Source: Actinomycetota bacterium | GTDB lineage: Bacteria > Actinomycetota > Acidimicrobiia > Acidimicrobiales > Iamiaceae | Reading direction: 5' to 3' | Assembly: GCA_019639075.1 (NCBI GenBank) | Contig: JAHBSO010000004.1 | Coordinates: 124,001-188,000, forward strand | DNA length: 64,000 nucleotides | In this document: positions 18,222 through 25,457 of the stretch, in pieces | Numbering within the stretch: the stretch's first letter is position 1 | How the letters are laid out: each line of letters opens with the position of its first letter | Program-made: the position numbers and the translations under genes | The notes under the pieces: model-generated | The model's database searches: none | Seen by the model: the letters and a program-made list of their open reading frames with translations, nothing else | What the model was told of the DNA's origin: nothing

Positions 18222-20726
18222 GTGATCGTGCATCTGACTGGTCGTGGCTTGGCGATTGCGGCGCTGTCTGTTCTATCGGTGTTGCCGCCGGTGGCTGCCT
18301 CAGGTGAGTCCGGTGTGGTCGGCGGAGGTACGGAGCCTTCATCGGCGGTCACCGCGACTGTCGGTGCGACCTATGTGCCGATCACGCCGTGTCGGATCGT
18401 GGACACTCGCGAGACCTCGGCCGCTCCGGCCAAGGGCCTGGACCGGTCGTTCCAGGTGGCCGGCACCGGCAGTGGGTTCACCGCTCAGGGCGGCAAGGCC
18501 GGTGGCTGCGGGATCCCCGACGACGCCACCGCGGTCGAGGCATCCGTCACTGCCGTCGACCCCGGCGAGACCGGTTACACCCGCGCCTGGCCCGCCGGAA
18601 CCTCCATGCCAACAGCCACGATCCTGAACTTCTCCAAAGGCCACCGCGCCACCAACACCGGCTCAATCCCCATCGCGACAACCCCGGGAACCGCGGACCT
18701 GACCATACGCACCACTGCCGCGAAGACCCATCACGTCATCGACATCGCCGGCTACTTCGGGCCGCAGCAGCCGGCGACGATCGAGCGGGCCATGGCCGAG
18801 GCACCCCTGGCGGATCCGGTCGCGGTGGAGGAGTACCGGGCATCGGAAGACGGGCAGACCGTCGAGGCGGCGCTCGATGACGCTCGGGCGGTTGACTTCT
18901 CCGATCCGCAGCTGACCTGCGCTGCTGCGGCTGATGCGTTGGACGAGGTCCTCACGGATGTCTTCGTGGCCGGTCTGGGCTCGGGGCCCGACGACTACCT
19001 CAACGAAGCTGCATGGGCGGTACACGCCGGGGCCGCCGAGATCCACACAGCTTGTGACTCCGTGGCAACCCCTGGGATCGAGGGGCCCGAGCAGGTGGTT
19101 CGAGGGTTGGAGGTCCTCGACCGACGGACTCAGCAGATCGCCGCGGCGACACACTCGGCGCCTGCTTCGGGGCTTGGATCAGTGAGCTCTCTTGGCGCAG
19201 TGGAGCCAGGGGCAGCTTCGCCGCCTGTTGATGCTGGCACGGCAGCTGTTGCACCGGAGGACCGGCCGATCTGGTTCGCCCTGGGCGACTCCTTCTCGTC
19301 GGGCGAGGGTTTGACTGCGACAGATCAGACCTCGATCGGGAGGGGCGTCGCCGGTGAGACGTGCGAGCGCGGGACAGGAAGAAACGGGTCCGGCAAGGCG
19401 TGGTCGACAGTCACCTACGAGGAGCTGTACGGAATCAACACCGCACCGTTCTTTCTGACAGCTTGCACGGGCGCGACCACCGACGGGCTAATGGACCAAG
19501 TCGGTCAAGCACGGTCTCGCAGCGGGCATCAGAGGGCTGATGTCGTGAGCTACACCTTCGGTGGAAACAACCTCAACTTCAGCGGGGTGCTGACGAATTG
19601 TCTCGACGTCGGCATCCAGGTCGGAGTTCTGTCGCTACCGGCAGGCGCCATCGCCGACTACTTCGCAGAGGCGGAGATCTACCCGGACACGAAGGCTGGC
19701 TGCAACCACAGCGAGGCGACGCTGGTCGATCGAATCTCCTGGCTCACTAACACGACAAGCCGTCAACCCCACACCGGTCAGGACACGTTCCTCGAACCGG
19801 GAGGCTTCTTCGACAAGCTGGCCGGCACGGTGAAGTCCGGTGGCCACGTGTACATCCTCGGCTACCAGTACCTGTTCGAAGATCCAAGCCGGTGGTCGGC
19901 CTACAACCAGTTCCTCGGAACGTGCCACGGGATCCTCGCCAACGATGCACGAATGATCCGCCGCGTCCAGGCGCGACTGAACACCGAGATCCAGAACGCG
20001 ATCAGTGTCGCGCGCTCCCGCTACCCACAGATCACCTTCGAGTACCTCGACACAACAGGCATCTACGAAAACGCCGGCGGACGCCACGGACTTTGCAGCA
20101 ACAGCGGTGACCCGTGGCTCAACGGCTTCAAACCACTGCCGAGAATCGAACGCAGCTACCACCCCAACCAGGCCGGCCACAACGCCATCGGCCACCGACT
20201 CGCCACCCGCATCGCGAACACCATCGGCGCCGACAACCTCCGTGCGCCAGACATCACGACAGGCTCGCCGCTTGCAGATATCAGGAGCATCACCGCCGGG
20301 GGTGGCCACACGTGCGCCCTGCTCACCAACGGCACCGCCAAATGCTGGGGCTACAACTACGACGGTCGAGTGGGCGACGGCACCACCACCAACAGGTTGA
20401 CCCCGACCACCGTCACCGGCCTCACCGGCGCCACCGCCATCACCGCCGGCGGCGGCGGCCACTCGTGCGCCCTGCTCACCAACGGCACCGCCAAATGCTG
20501 GGGCAACAACGGCAGTGGTCAACTCGGCGACGGCACCACCACCAACAGGTTGACCCCGACCACCGTCACCGGCCTCACCGGCGCCACCGCCATCACCCCC
20601 GGCGGCGGCCACTCGTGCGCCCTGCTCACCAACGGCACCGCCAAATGCTGGGGCAACAACGTCGACGGTCAACTCGGCGACGGCACCACCACCAACAGGT
20701 TGACCCCGGTCACCGTCCTGCGGTAG
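18222..20726 (+). CDS. Secreted SGNH/GDSL hydrolase with RCC1-type repeats
   Basis: 834 aa with a Sec signal peptide (to about residue 27, VLPPVAASG). Residues 47-175 hold a YVPITPCRIVDTR beta domain, common in actinobacterial surface proteins. A helical linker follows, then an SGNH hydrolase from about 350: block I ALGDSFSSGEG (nucleophile Ser357), block III FGGNNLNF and block V SYHPNQAGH (His647). The last 150 residues are three RCC1-like repeats, each with GGGHxCALLTNGTAKCWGxN and GDGTTTNR. Cys pairs suggest disulfides. The hydrolase part resembles secreted lipases/acylhydrolases; the substrate is unknown. The combination with RCC1 repeats suggests a binding module at the cell surface. It is the last gene of the putative island. 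Confidence 0.8.
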   Translation: MIVHLTGRGLAIAALSVLSVLPPVAASGESGVVGGGTEPSSAVTATVGATYVPITPCRIVDTRETSAAPAKGLDRSFQVAGTGSGFTAQGGKAGGCGIPDDATAVEASVTAVDPGETGYTRAWPAGTSMPTATILNFSKGHRATNTGSIPIATTPGTADLTIRTTAAKTHHVIDIAGYFGPQQPATIERAMAEAPLADPVAVEEYRASEDGQTVEAALDDARAVDFSDPQLTCAAAADALDEVLTDVFVAGLGSGPDDYLNEAAWAVHAGAAEIHTACDSVATPGIEGPEQVVRGLEVLDRRTQQIAAATHSAPASGLGSVSSLGAVEPGAASPPVDAGTAAVAPEDRPIWFALGDSFSSGEGLTATDQTSIGRGVAGETCERGTGRNGSGKAWSTVTYEELYGINTAPFFLTACTGATTDGLMDQVGQARSRSGHQRADVVSYTFGGNNLNFSGVLTNCLDVGIQVGVLSLPAGAIADYFAEAEIYPDTKAGCNHSEATLVDRISWLTNTTSRQPHTGQDTFLEPGGFFDKLAGTVKSGGHVYILGYQYLFEDPSRWSAYNQFLGTCHGILANDARMIRRVQARLNTEIQNAISVARSRYPQITFEYLDTTGIYENAGGRHGLCSNSGDPWLNGFKPLPRIERSYHPNQAGHNAIGHRLATRIANTIGADNLRAPDITTGSPLADIRSITAGGGHTCALLTNGTAKCWGYNYDGRVGDGTTTNRLTPTTVTGLTGATAITAGGGGHSCALLTNGTAKCWGNNGSGQLGDGTTTNRLTPTTVTGLTGATAITPGGGHSCALLTNGTAKCWGNNVDGQLGDGTTTNRLTPVTVLR
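20290..20723 (+). repeat. Three near-identical 150-153 bp RCC1-coding repeats
   Basis: The words GTGCGCCCTGCTCACCAACG recur at 20312, 20465 and 20615 (spacings of 153 and 150). The units are almost identical at the DNA level, including third codon positions, so they arose by recent tandem duplication or are kept uniform by gene conversion. The array ends with the gene and can be expected to vary in copy number. Confidence 0.85.
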
Positions 20727-20825
20727 CCCGCCTTGGCGTTCTTTGAGGGGGGCGCGTTCCGGGAGCGGCCGGATCGCGTTCCGGCCGCTCGTGGCAGGAA
20801 GGGCTGACCTGCGAGTCCGGACTTT

Positions 20826-20858
20826 CGCGCCGTCCCCAGTGGCCCGGGGGACGGCGCG
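20826..20858. terminator. Perfect 12-bp hairpin between convergent genes
   Basis: CGCGCCGTCCCC (20826-20837) and GGGGACGGCGCG (20847-20858) pair perfectly around a 9-base loop, AGTGGCCCG. It lies between the convergent stops at 20726 and 20951 and can terminate both ways. The loop plus right arm is also the right copy of the 21-bp island repeat. Confidence 0.6.
20838..20858 (+). repeat. Right copy of 21-bp direct repeat (attR candidate)
   Basis: Identical to 3841-3861. The following 80 bases (to about 20940) are a diverged copy of the DNA next to tRNA-Lys, sharing blocks such as CCTGGAG and GAACCTA at matching distances. Confidence 0.55.
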
Positions 20859-20950
20859 ACGCGAGTGCGTCGGCCGGCCTGGAGGGCCTGAACCTACCTG
20901 TCGGGCGCGGTCGACCGTGCGGCTCGTTGCCGCGGTCGATCCGTGACCGG

Positions 20951-21427
20951 TCAGCCGCCGGGCAGGTAGGTGAGGGTGACCATGCTGCCCTCGCCGTCGG
21001 GGTTCGGACTCACCTGCACCTTGAAGTTCGAACCGAAGGTCAGACCGGTCTCAGCGGTGAGCCAGCCGGCCTCGCCCGAGACGATGTCCTGCGCGATCCG
21101 CCAGCCCTCGCCGGTGAGGCGGTCGCGCCAGTCCGACACGATCTCCTCGGCCGACGCCTGCGACACGCCGATGATCGTGTACGACTCCCGCGCATCGCTG
21201 GTGTTCTTCGGGACGATCTGGTCCTGGCTCACGAACTCGAAGTCATCGGTCGGGGCGAGCGCGTCCGGCCACGCCACCGGAAGCTCCAGCTCGTCGCCGC
21301 CCGACAGGTCGAGGTCCTCCACCCCGATCCCGGGAGCACCGACATCGCCCGAGCCGCTCTCGCTGCACCCGATCGGTCCGCACGACAGGAGCACGCCGAC
21401 GACGACCACCATCGACCGCAACCGCAC
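20951..21427 (-). CDS. Putative lipoprotein of unknown function
   Basis: 158 aa from GTG 21427, chosen because a lipoprotein signal follows at once (RSMVVVVGVLLSCGPIGCSES; Cys in LLSC or the nearby IGC would be lipidated). Longer in-frame starts add an Ala/Arg-rich non-signal sequence. The mature part has an acidic, Gly-rich linker and a compact alpha/beta domain (YTIIGVSQASAEEIVSDWRDRLTGEGW; LTFGSNFKVQVSPNPDGEGSMVTLTYLPGG). It reads like a small exported binding domain. No family is recognised. Confidence 0.55.
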   Translation of the reverse strand: MRLRSMVVVVGVLLSCGPIGCSESGSGDVGAPGIGVEDLDLSGGDELELPVAWPDALAPTDDFEFVSQDQIVPKNTSDARESYTIIGVSQASAEEIVSDWRDRLTGEGWRIAQDIVSGEAGWLTAETGLTFGSNFKVQVSPNPDGEGSMVTLTYLPGG

Positions 21428-21567
21428 CGTCCCCACCTCCCTGGCCGGGCCCGGTCGGGCCTCGGGCGCGGCGCATCGTAGGTCGATCGACGCCGACACC
21501 GCGCCACCCCCGGACAGGGACATTTCAGACAGCTACCGTCGACGGCACGCAACCGATGGGAGTTCCC

Positions 21568-21990
21568 ATGTTCGACGTGCTCGCCGACAGCTCGAGTGGC
21601 GCCTCGGCCGGAGCGGCGGTGTTCTTCCTGCTCCTGGTCTTCGCGCTCTTCGCGTTCGCGCTGATCGGCTACTGGAAGGTCTTCGAGAAGATCGGCCTGC
21701 CCGGCTGGATGGGCATCGTGCCGTTCGTCAACGTGTACATGCTCTTCAAGGCGCGGGGGCAACGGGAGCCGGTGGTCTGGTTGATCCTGAGCGTCATCCC
21801 GTTCGTCAACATCGTTGCGCTCTGGTTCCTGAGCAGCGATACCGCCGAGCTCTTCGGCAAGGACCTCGGCTGGAAGCTGTTCCTCTTCTTCCTGCCAGGC
21901 GTCGCGCACATGGTCCTCGGCTACGGGTCGGCGCAGGCCGACCCGACCGCGATCTCGCCGGCGGTCCGCCGCGACGCGTACGCCGGCTAG
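21568..21990 (+). CDS. DUF5684-type membrane protein
   Basis: 140 aa. ATG 21568 is preferred over 21556 because GGGAG stands seven bases before it. Four hydrophobic segments: AAVFFLLLVFALFAFALIGYW, a re-entrant LPGWMGIVPFVNVYMLF, VVWLILSVIPFVNIVALWFL and LFLFFLPGVAHMVLGYG. The W.IVPFVN.Y.L motif is typical of DUF5684, a family sometimes fused to signal peptidases but with no proven activity. Its TAG stop lies in a CTAG that also forms the stop of the convergent gene, so the two reading frames end on the same four bases. Confidence 0.7.
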   Translation: MFDVLADSSSGASAGAAVFFLLLVFALFAFALIGYWKVFEKIGLPGWMGIVPFVNVYMLFKARGQREPVVWLILSVIPFVNIVALWFLSSDTAELFGKDLGWKLFLFFLPGVAHMVLGYGSAQADPTAISPAVRRDAYAG

Positions 21991-23351
21991 TCCCCGGACG
22001 TCTCCACGTCGACGATCCCGTCGGCGTCGGACGACGCGTCCTCGTAGCGCGCCCGCACCTCGTCGACGTCCTCGAGCAGCGCCTGCAGGTCGGCGTCCCG
22101 CTCGTCGACGCCACGTTGATCGGCGATCCCACTGACGAGAGCGTCGAGCCAGGCGTCGCGCAGCGGCGAGCGGAACGAGTCGGAGGCGTCGAACACCTCG
22201 ACCCGGTCCCCGTCGAGCAGGTCGATGAACAACCGGTCCGTCGGGCCGTAGGCATCGGGAGCGACCGACGTACGCCCGCTGAGGTAGCCGCCGCGCTCCA
22301 TCCACGCGTCCCCACCGTGCGGACCGGCGAGGAAGTTCATGAGCTGGACGACCTCGTCGCGGTCGTCGAACTGCACCAGGCCCTCGCCGGCCCGGAGCAG
22401 CGGTGCCGGCTCGGTGTCGTCGACCCCGGGGAGCACGAAGAAGTCGACGTCCCCGTCGGGGCCGACCGTGGTGTCGTCGGGGAACCAGCTCGTGGCGAAA
22501 CTGGCGTCCTTGCTCATGGCGCACCCCGGTGGATCCTCGAAGAGGGGGGCGATCCCCTCGTCGACGCTGGTGGACACCACCCGCTGGATCCCACCGGCGA
22601 CGTGGCCCTTCTGGAGCACGAGGTCGTCGAACTCGGTCACGGCGTCGACCACGCGCTGGTCGGTGAACGGCAACTCGCCCCGCAGCCACTGCTCGTAGAC
22701 GTCGGGTCCGGCCCGGCGCACGAGCAGGTCCTCGATCCAATCCGACGCCGTCCAGCCGGTGCTCGACCCCGACTCGACCGCGAAGCACCACGGCACCACC
22801 CCGGCGTCGACCATCTCGTCGGTCAGGTCGGTCAGCCCGTCGAGCGTCGTCGGCGGTTCCCACCCGTGCTGGGCGAACACCGCCGGGCGGTACCAGACGA
22901 GCGACTTCACGTGCGTACGGAACGGGAGGAGGTAGCCGGTCCCGTTCGGCGCCACCTGCTCGCGGGTCAGCGGATAGTTGTCGACCAGCACGTCGACGGT
23001 CGAGTCGTCGAGCGGCACCACCACCTCCTGGCTGGCCAGCTCCACGATGAGCCCGGGCTGCGGGACCACCGCGATGTCGGGAAGCTCCAGGCCCCGGCTG
23101 ACCCGCTGCCGGAGGTCGGAGTCGAAGTCGCTGCTGCCCGTGTAGCGGACCGGGATGCCCGTCTGGTCGGTGAAGTCGGCGAGCACCGCGTCGAACGCCT
23201 CCCCGTCCGCGCCGAGCCAGAGCCCGAACACGGTGACCGCGTCGGGCGACTCGGCGCGGTGGTCCACGTCGCTGGTCCACCGCCACAGAACGACGATCGT
23301 CGCCAGCAGCACCCCGACCAACGCCACCCTCCGGACGACGGTCGCGCTCAC
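21987..23351 (-). CDS. Extracellular solute-binding protein (family 1, sugar-type)
   Basis: 454 aa from GTG 23351, overlapping the DUF389 stop by 4 bases. A membrane anchor (RRVALVGVLLATIVVLWRW) precedes a periplasmic-binding fold: VTVFGLWLGADGEAFDAVLADFTDQTGIPVRY, PDIAVVPQPGLIVELA, LPFRTHVKSLVWYRPAVF and LLRAGEGLVQFDD...MNFLAGPHG, which follow the usual order of carbohydrate ABC binding proteins. No permease or ATPase gene is adjacent. Instead it is translationally coupled to a DUF389 transporter-like protein. It may supply a ligand to a distant ABC system or act as a sensor; both are guesses. Confidence 0.75.
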   Translation of the reverse strand: MSATVVRRVALVGVLLATIVVLWRWTSDVDHRAESPDAVTVFGLWLGADGEAFDAVLADFTDQTGIPVRYTGSSDFDSDLRQRVSRGLELPDIAVVPQPGLIVELASQEVVVPLDDSTVDVLVDNYPLTREQVAPNGTGYLLPFRTHVKSLVWYRPAVFAQHGWEPPTTLDGLTDLTDEMVDAGVVPWCFAVESGSSTGWTASDWIEDLLVRRAGPDVYEQWLRGELPFTDQRVVDAVTEFDDLVLQKGHVAGGIQRVVSTSVDEGIAPLFEDPPGCAMSKDASFATSWFPDDTTVGPDGDVDFFVLPGVDDTEPAPLLRAGEGLVQFDDRDEVVQLMNFLAGPHGGDAWMERGGYLSGRTSVAPDAYGPTDRLFIDLLDGDRVEVFDASDSFRSPLRDAWLDALVSGIADQRGVDERDADLQALLEDVDEVRARYEDASSDADGIVDVETSGD

Positions 23352-24457
23352 CGGGCCGTGACCTCGTAGCGCTCGTTGCCGTCGTAGAGGACGACCAGGT
23401 TGACCGGTCGGCCGAAGCGGGACCGGATCTCCTCGGCCAACGCCCACACCGGTTCGGGATCGCCCCGGCCGGCGATGAGCAGCTCGACGTCGGCCTCGTC
23501 GTCGACCGCGTCGACGCTGATCTCGACGATCCTCGCCTCGGGGTCCCACGCCTCCACCGCGTTCACCACCGCGCCCTGCAACTGGAGGTCCTCGACCACC
23601 GACCCGGTGTGACGGGCCAGCGGAACGGCGACGAGCACGACGGCCAGCGCCGTGATGAGCAGTCGGGTCCGCAGCGCACCCCGTCCCAGGCCGGCCCGGG
23701 GCCGGAAGCCGCTCAGCAGCAGCGCGATCCCGGCCGAGAACACGATGGCGGCCAGGTTCGTCAGGTAGAGCAGGAACGCGTTGCGCGACTCGGTGCTCAG
23801 GCCGAGCTCCGCGGTGATGCCCACCGTGGCCAGCGGCGGCACGAGCGCCACCGCGATGCCGACACCGGGCAGCGCAGCGAACGCGGATCGTCTCGGGAGG
23901 ATGTAGCCACCCGCCGCGCCCGCACTGATGGCGACGCCGAGGTCGAGCAGCCCCGGGAAGGTCCGGTTCTGGATCTCCTGCGGGAGCAGCGACGGGTCGA
24001 TCACCGTGCCACCGGCGATCAGGCTCGTGAGCCAGCCGACGGCGACCGCCAGCCCCGTCCCCAGCAGGATGACGAGGACGGCACGGACGAGCCTTCGGTT
24101 GTCGGCGGTGACCACCGCGGCCGACGCGCCCATGATCGGCGTCATCAAGGGAGCGATCAGCATGGCGCCGATGACCACCGCGCCGGAGTCCGAGAGCAGA
24201 CCGAACGCCGCGACCGCCGAGCTCAGCGCGACGAGCGAACAGAACCGGGCGATGAACTCACGTTGTGCGTCACCGGTCGGAATGAGATCGTCGACCGCCT
24301 CGATCGCCTCCTGGGTCGGCTCCGACGGCAGCACCGACCCCATCCACCCGACGACGGTCCCCAGCGCGGTCAGCCGGGGCGGCGACGGATCCGGCCGCGT
24401 CGCGTCGTCGAGAGGAGCCGGGTCCCCCGTCCCGCTCGACGGCTGCTCGTCGGTCAC
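23348..24457 (-). CDS. DUF389 family integral membrane protein
   Basis: 369 aa from GTG 24457 with GAGGGGAAC just before it. At least six helices are seen after residue 70. The family signature is clear: SGAVVIGAMLIAPLMTPIMGASAAVVTAD, then AGGTVIDPSLLPQEIQNRTFPGLLDLGVAISAGAAGGYILP and FAALPGVGIAVALVPPLATVGI. A C-terminal soluble beta-alpha part of about 90 residues (ARIVEISVDAVDDEADVELLIAG) ends the protein. DUF389 proteins are poorly characterised membrane proteins, some linked to lipid or small-molecule transport. Coupling to a solute-binding protein is unusual. Confidence 0.8.
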   Translation of the reverse strand: MTDEQPSSGTGDPAPLDDATRPDPSPPRLTALGTVVGWMGSVLPSEPTQEAIEAVDDLIPTGDAQREFIARFCSLVALSSAVAAFGLLSDSGAVVIGAMLIAPLMTPIMGASAAVVTADNRRLVRAVLVILLGTGLAVAVGWLTSLIAGGTVIDPSLLPQEIQNRTFPGLLDLGVAISAGAAGGYILPRRSAFAALPGVGIAVALVPPLATVGITAELGLSTESRNAFLLYLTNLAAIVFSAGIALLLSGFRPRAGLGRGALRTRLLITALAVVLVAVPLARHTGSVVEDLQLQGAVVNAVEAWDPEARIVEISVDAVDDEADVELLIAGRGDPEPVWALAEEIRSRFGRPVNLVVLYDGNERYEVTAR

Positions 24458-24588
24458 GTTCCCCTCGCCCGTCGTCCTCGCCGACGTTCGTCGACCCGGC
24501 GATCGTACCGCCGCTCGTCCGACGGCTGCCCGGACCCTCACCCGTGCGTGCGCGATTCGGTGGGGTCGGCGGCTTAGGGTCGTCGGCC

Positions 24589-25251
24589 GTGAGCGACCTC
24601 GTCCGCGCGCTGGTCATCGCGGGCCTGGTGAGCGGCACCCAGCCCCTGACGATCATGGGCCTGCTCCTCGTGATGGCCGGCCAACGCCCTCGTCGCAACG
24701 GTTGGGCCTACGTCGCCGGGGCGCTCGTCGTCGAGACGACCGTGCTGCTGGTCGCCGACCTCGTGGTCGGCGCCACCGTCGAGCCCGACACCGGCCCGGC
24801 CCGAGCGTTCCTCGGCATCCGGATCGCGCTCGGCCTCGCGCTGATCGTCCTCGGGCTCCTGCTCAGGCGCCCGGCGAAGCAGCCACAACCGGAGGTGCCG
24901 AAGGCGCTCGAGCGGCTCCAGAACATGGACCCGAAGAAGTCGTTCGTCGCCGGCTTCGCGCTCGCCGACTACCAGGGTCCGGTGATCGCATCGCTGGCCC
25001 TCGCCGCGTCGGACGTGTCGTCGAGCGGGCGGCTGCTGTCGATCGCGTTCTACACGTCGCTGGCCAGCGGCATCCCGATCGCGCTCATGCTGGCCATCAC
25101 CCGATCGGACCGCACGCGGGACCGGATCGACTCCGGCACCAAGTGGGTGATGCGCAACCGTCGGGTGATCGCGTCGTGGATCTGCCTGGTGCTCGGCACG
25201 TTCCTGGCCGCCGACGCCACGATCGGGCTCCTGTTCGTCAACAGCCGCTGA
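24589..25251 (+). CDS. GAP/SfLAP-like membrane protein
   Basis: 220 aa from GTG 24589, with a TAGGGT box eight bases upstream. Six helices in the arrangement of the Sap/SfLAP family (sulfolipid-1-addressing protein of mycobacteria): LVIAGLVSGTQPLTIMGLLLVMAG, VAGALVVETTVLLVADLVVG, RIALGLALIVLGLLL, then after a loop (LERLQNMDPKKSFVAGFALADYQGPVIASLALA) two more helices and IASWICLVLGTFLAADATIGL. Family members help export glycolipids or siderophores. The role here is unknown. It ends directly at a dispersed repeat. Confidence 0.65.
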   Translation: MSDLVRALVIAGLVSGTQPLTIMGLLLVMAGQRPRRNGWAYVAGALVVETTVLLVADLVVGATVEPDTGPARAFLGIRIALGLALIVLGLLLRRPAKQPQPEVPKALERLQNMDPKKSFVAGFALADYQGPVIASLALAASDVSSSGRLLSIAFYTSLASGIPIALMLAITRSDRTRDRIDSGTKWVMRNRRVIASWICLVLGTFLAADATIGLLFVNSR

Positions 25252-25455
25252 GCGGCGGCCTTTCGACTCGCTCCGCGGTTCCTGAGCGGAGTGAGCGGCG
25301 GCCTTTCGACTCGCTCCGCTCGCTCAAGGAACAGATGGGTCGCTCCGCGGTTCCTGAGCGGAGTGAGCGCAGCGAACGAAGTCGAAGGGCGCTCGAGGAA
25401 CAGAGGCGTTGGTTGAGCGGAGCGAGCCCTTGGGCGAGCGCAGTCGAAACCCGCG
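25252..25455. repeat. Dispersed palindromic repeat, copy 1
   Basis: Several tandem variants of TTTCGACTCGCTCCGC and TTGAGCGGAGCGAG, ending in GTTGGTTGAGCGGAGCGAGC and GGGCGAGCGCAGTCGAAAC. The blocks can fold on themselves and on each other. The repeat fills the gap between two convergent genes. Confidence 0.8.
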
Positions 25456-25457
25456 GG

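Larger units (their letters stand above)
3841..20858. mobile_element. Candidate integrated genomic island at tRNA-Lys
   Basis: About 17 kb bounded by a 21-bp perfect direct repeat (3841-3861 and 20838-20858). The left copy covers the 5' acceptor half of tRNA-Lys plus 13 bases upstream. Beyond the core the two right-hand flanks stay alignable for roughly 80 bases (for example CCTGGAGAGCCCGAACCTA against CCTGGAGGGCCTGAACCTA), so the match is not a chance word. The content is accessory: transposase-like and recombinase-like genes, HTH regulators, type I restriction-modification, an NTPase pair and a secreted hydrolase. Several of these (15-18 kb) are visibly less GC-rich than the surrounding backbone. 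The repeat sits at the 5' rather than the usual 3' end of the tRNA, so the boundaries are tentative. Confidence 0.5.

Noticed and set aside
21229..23286. 685-codon open frame on the minus strand
   Set aside because: Out of frame with the solute-binding protein, which has a signal anchor and a recognisable fold; no domain in this reading.
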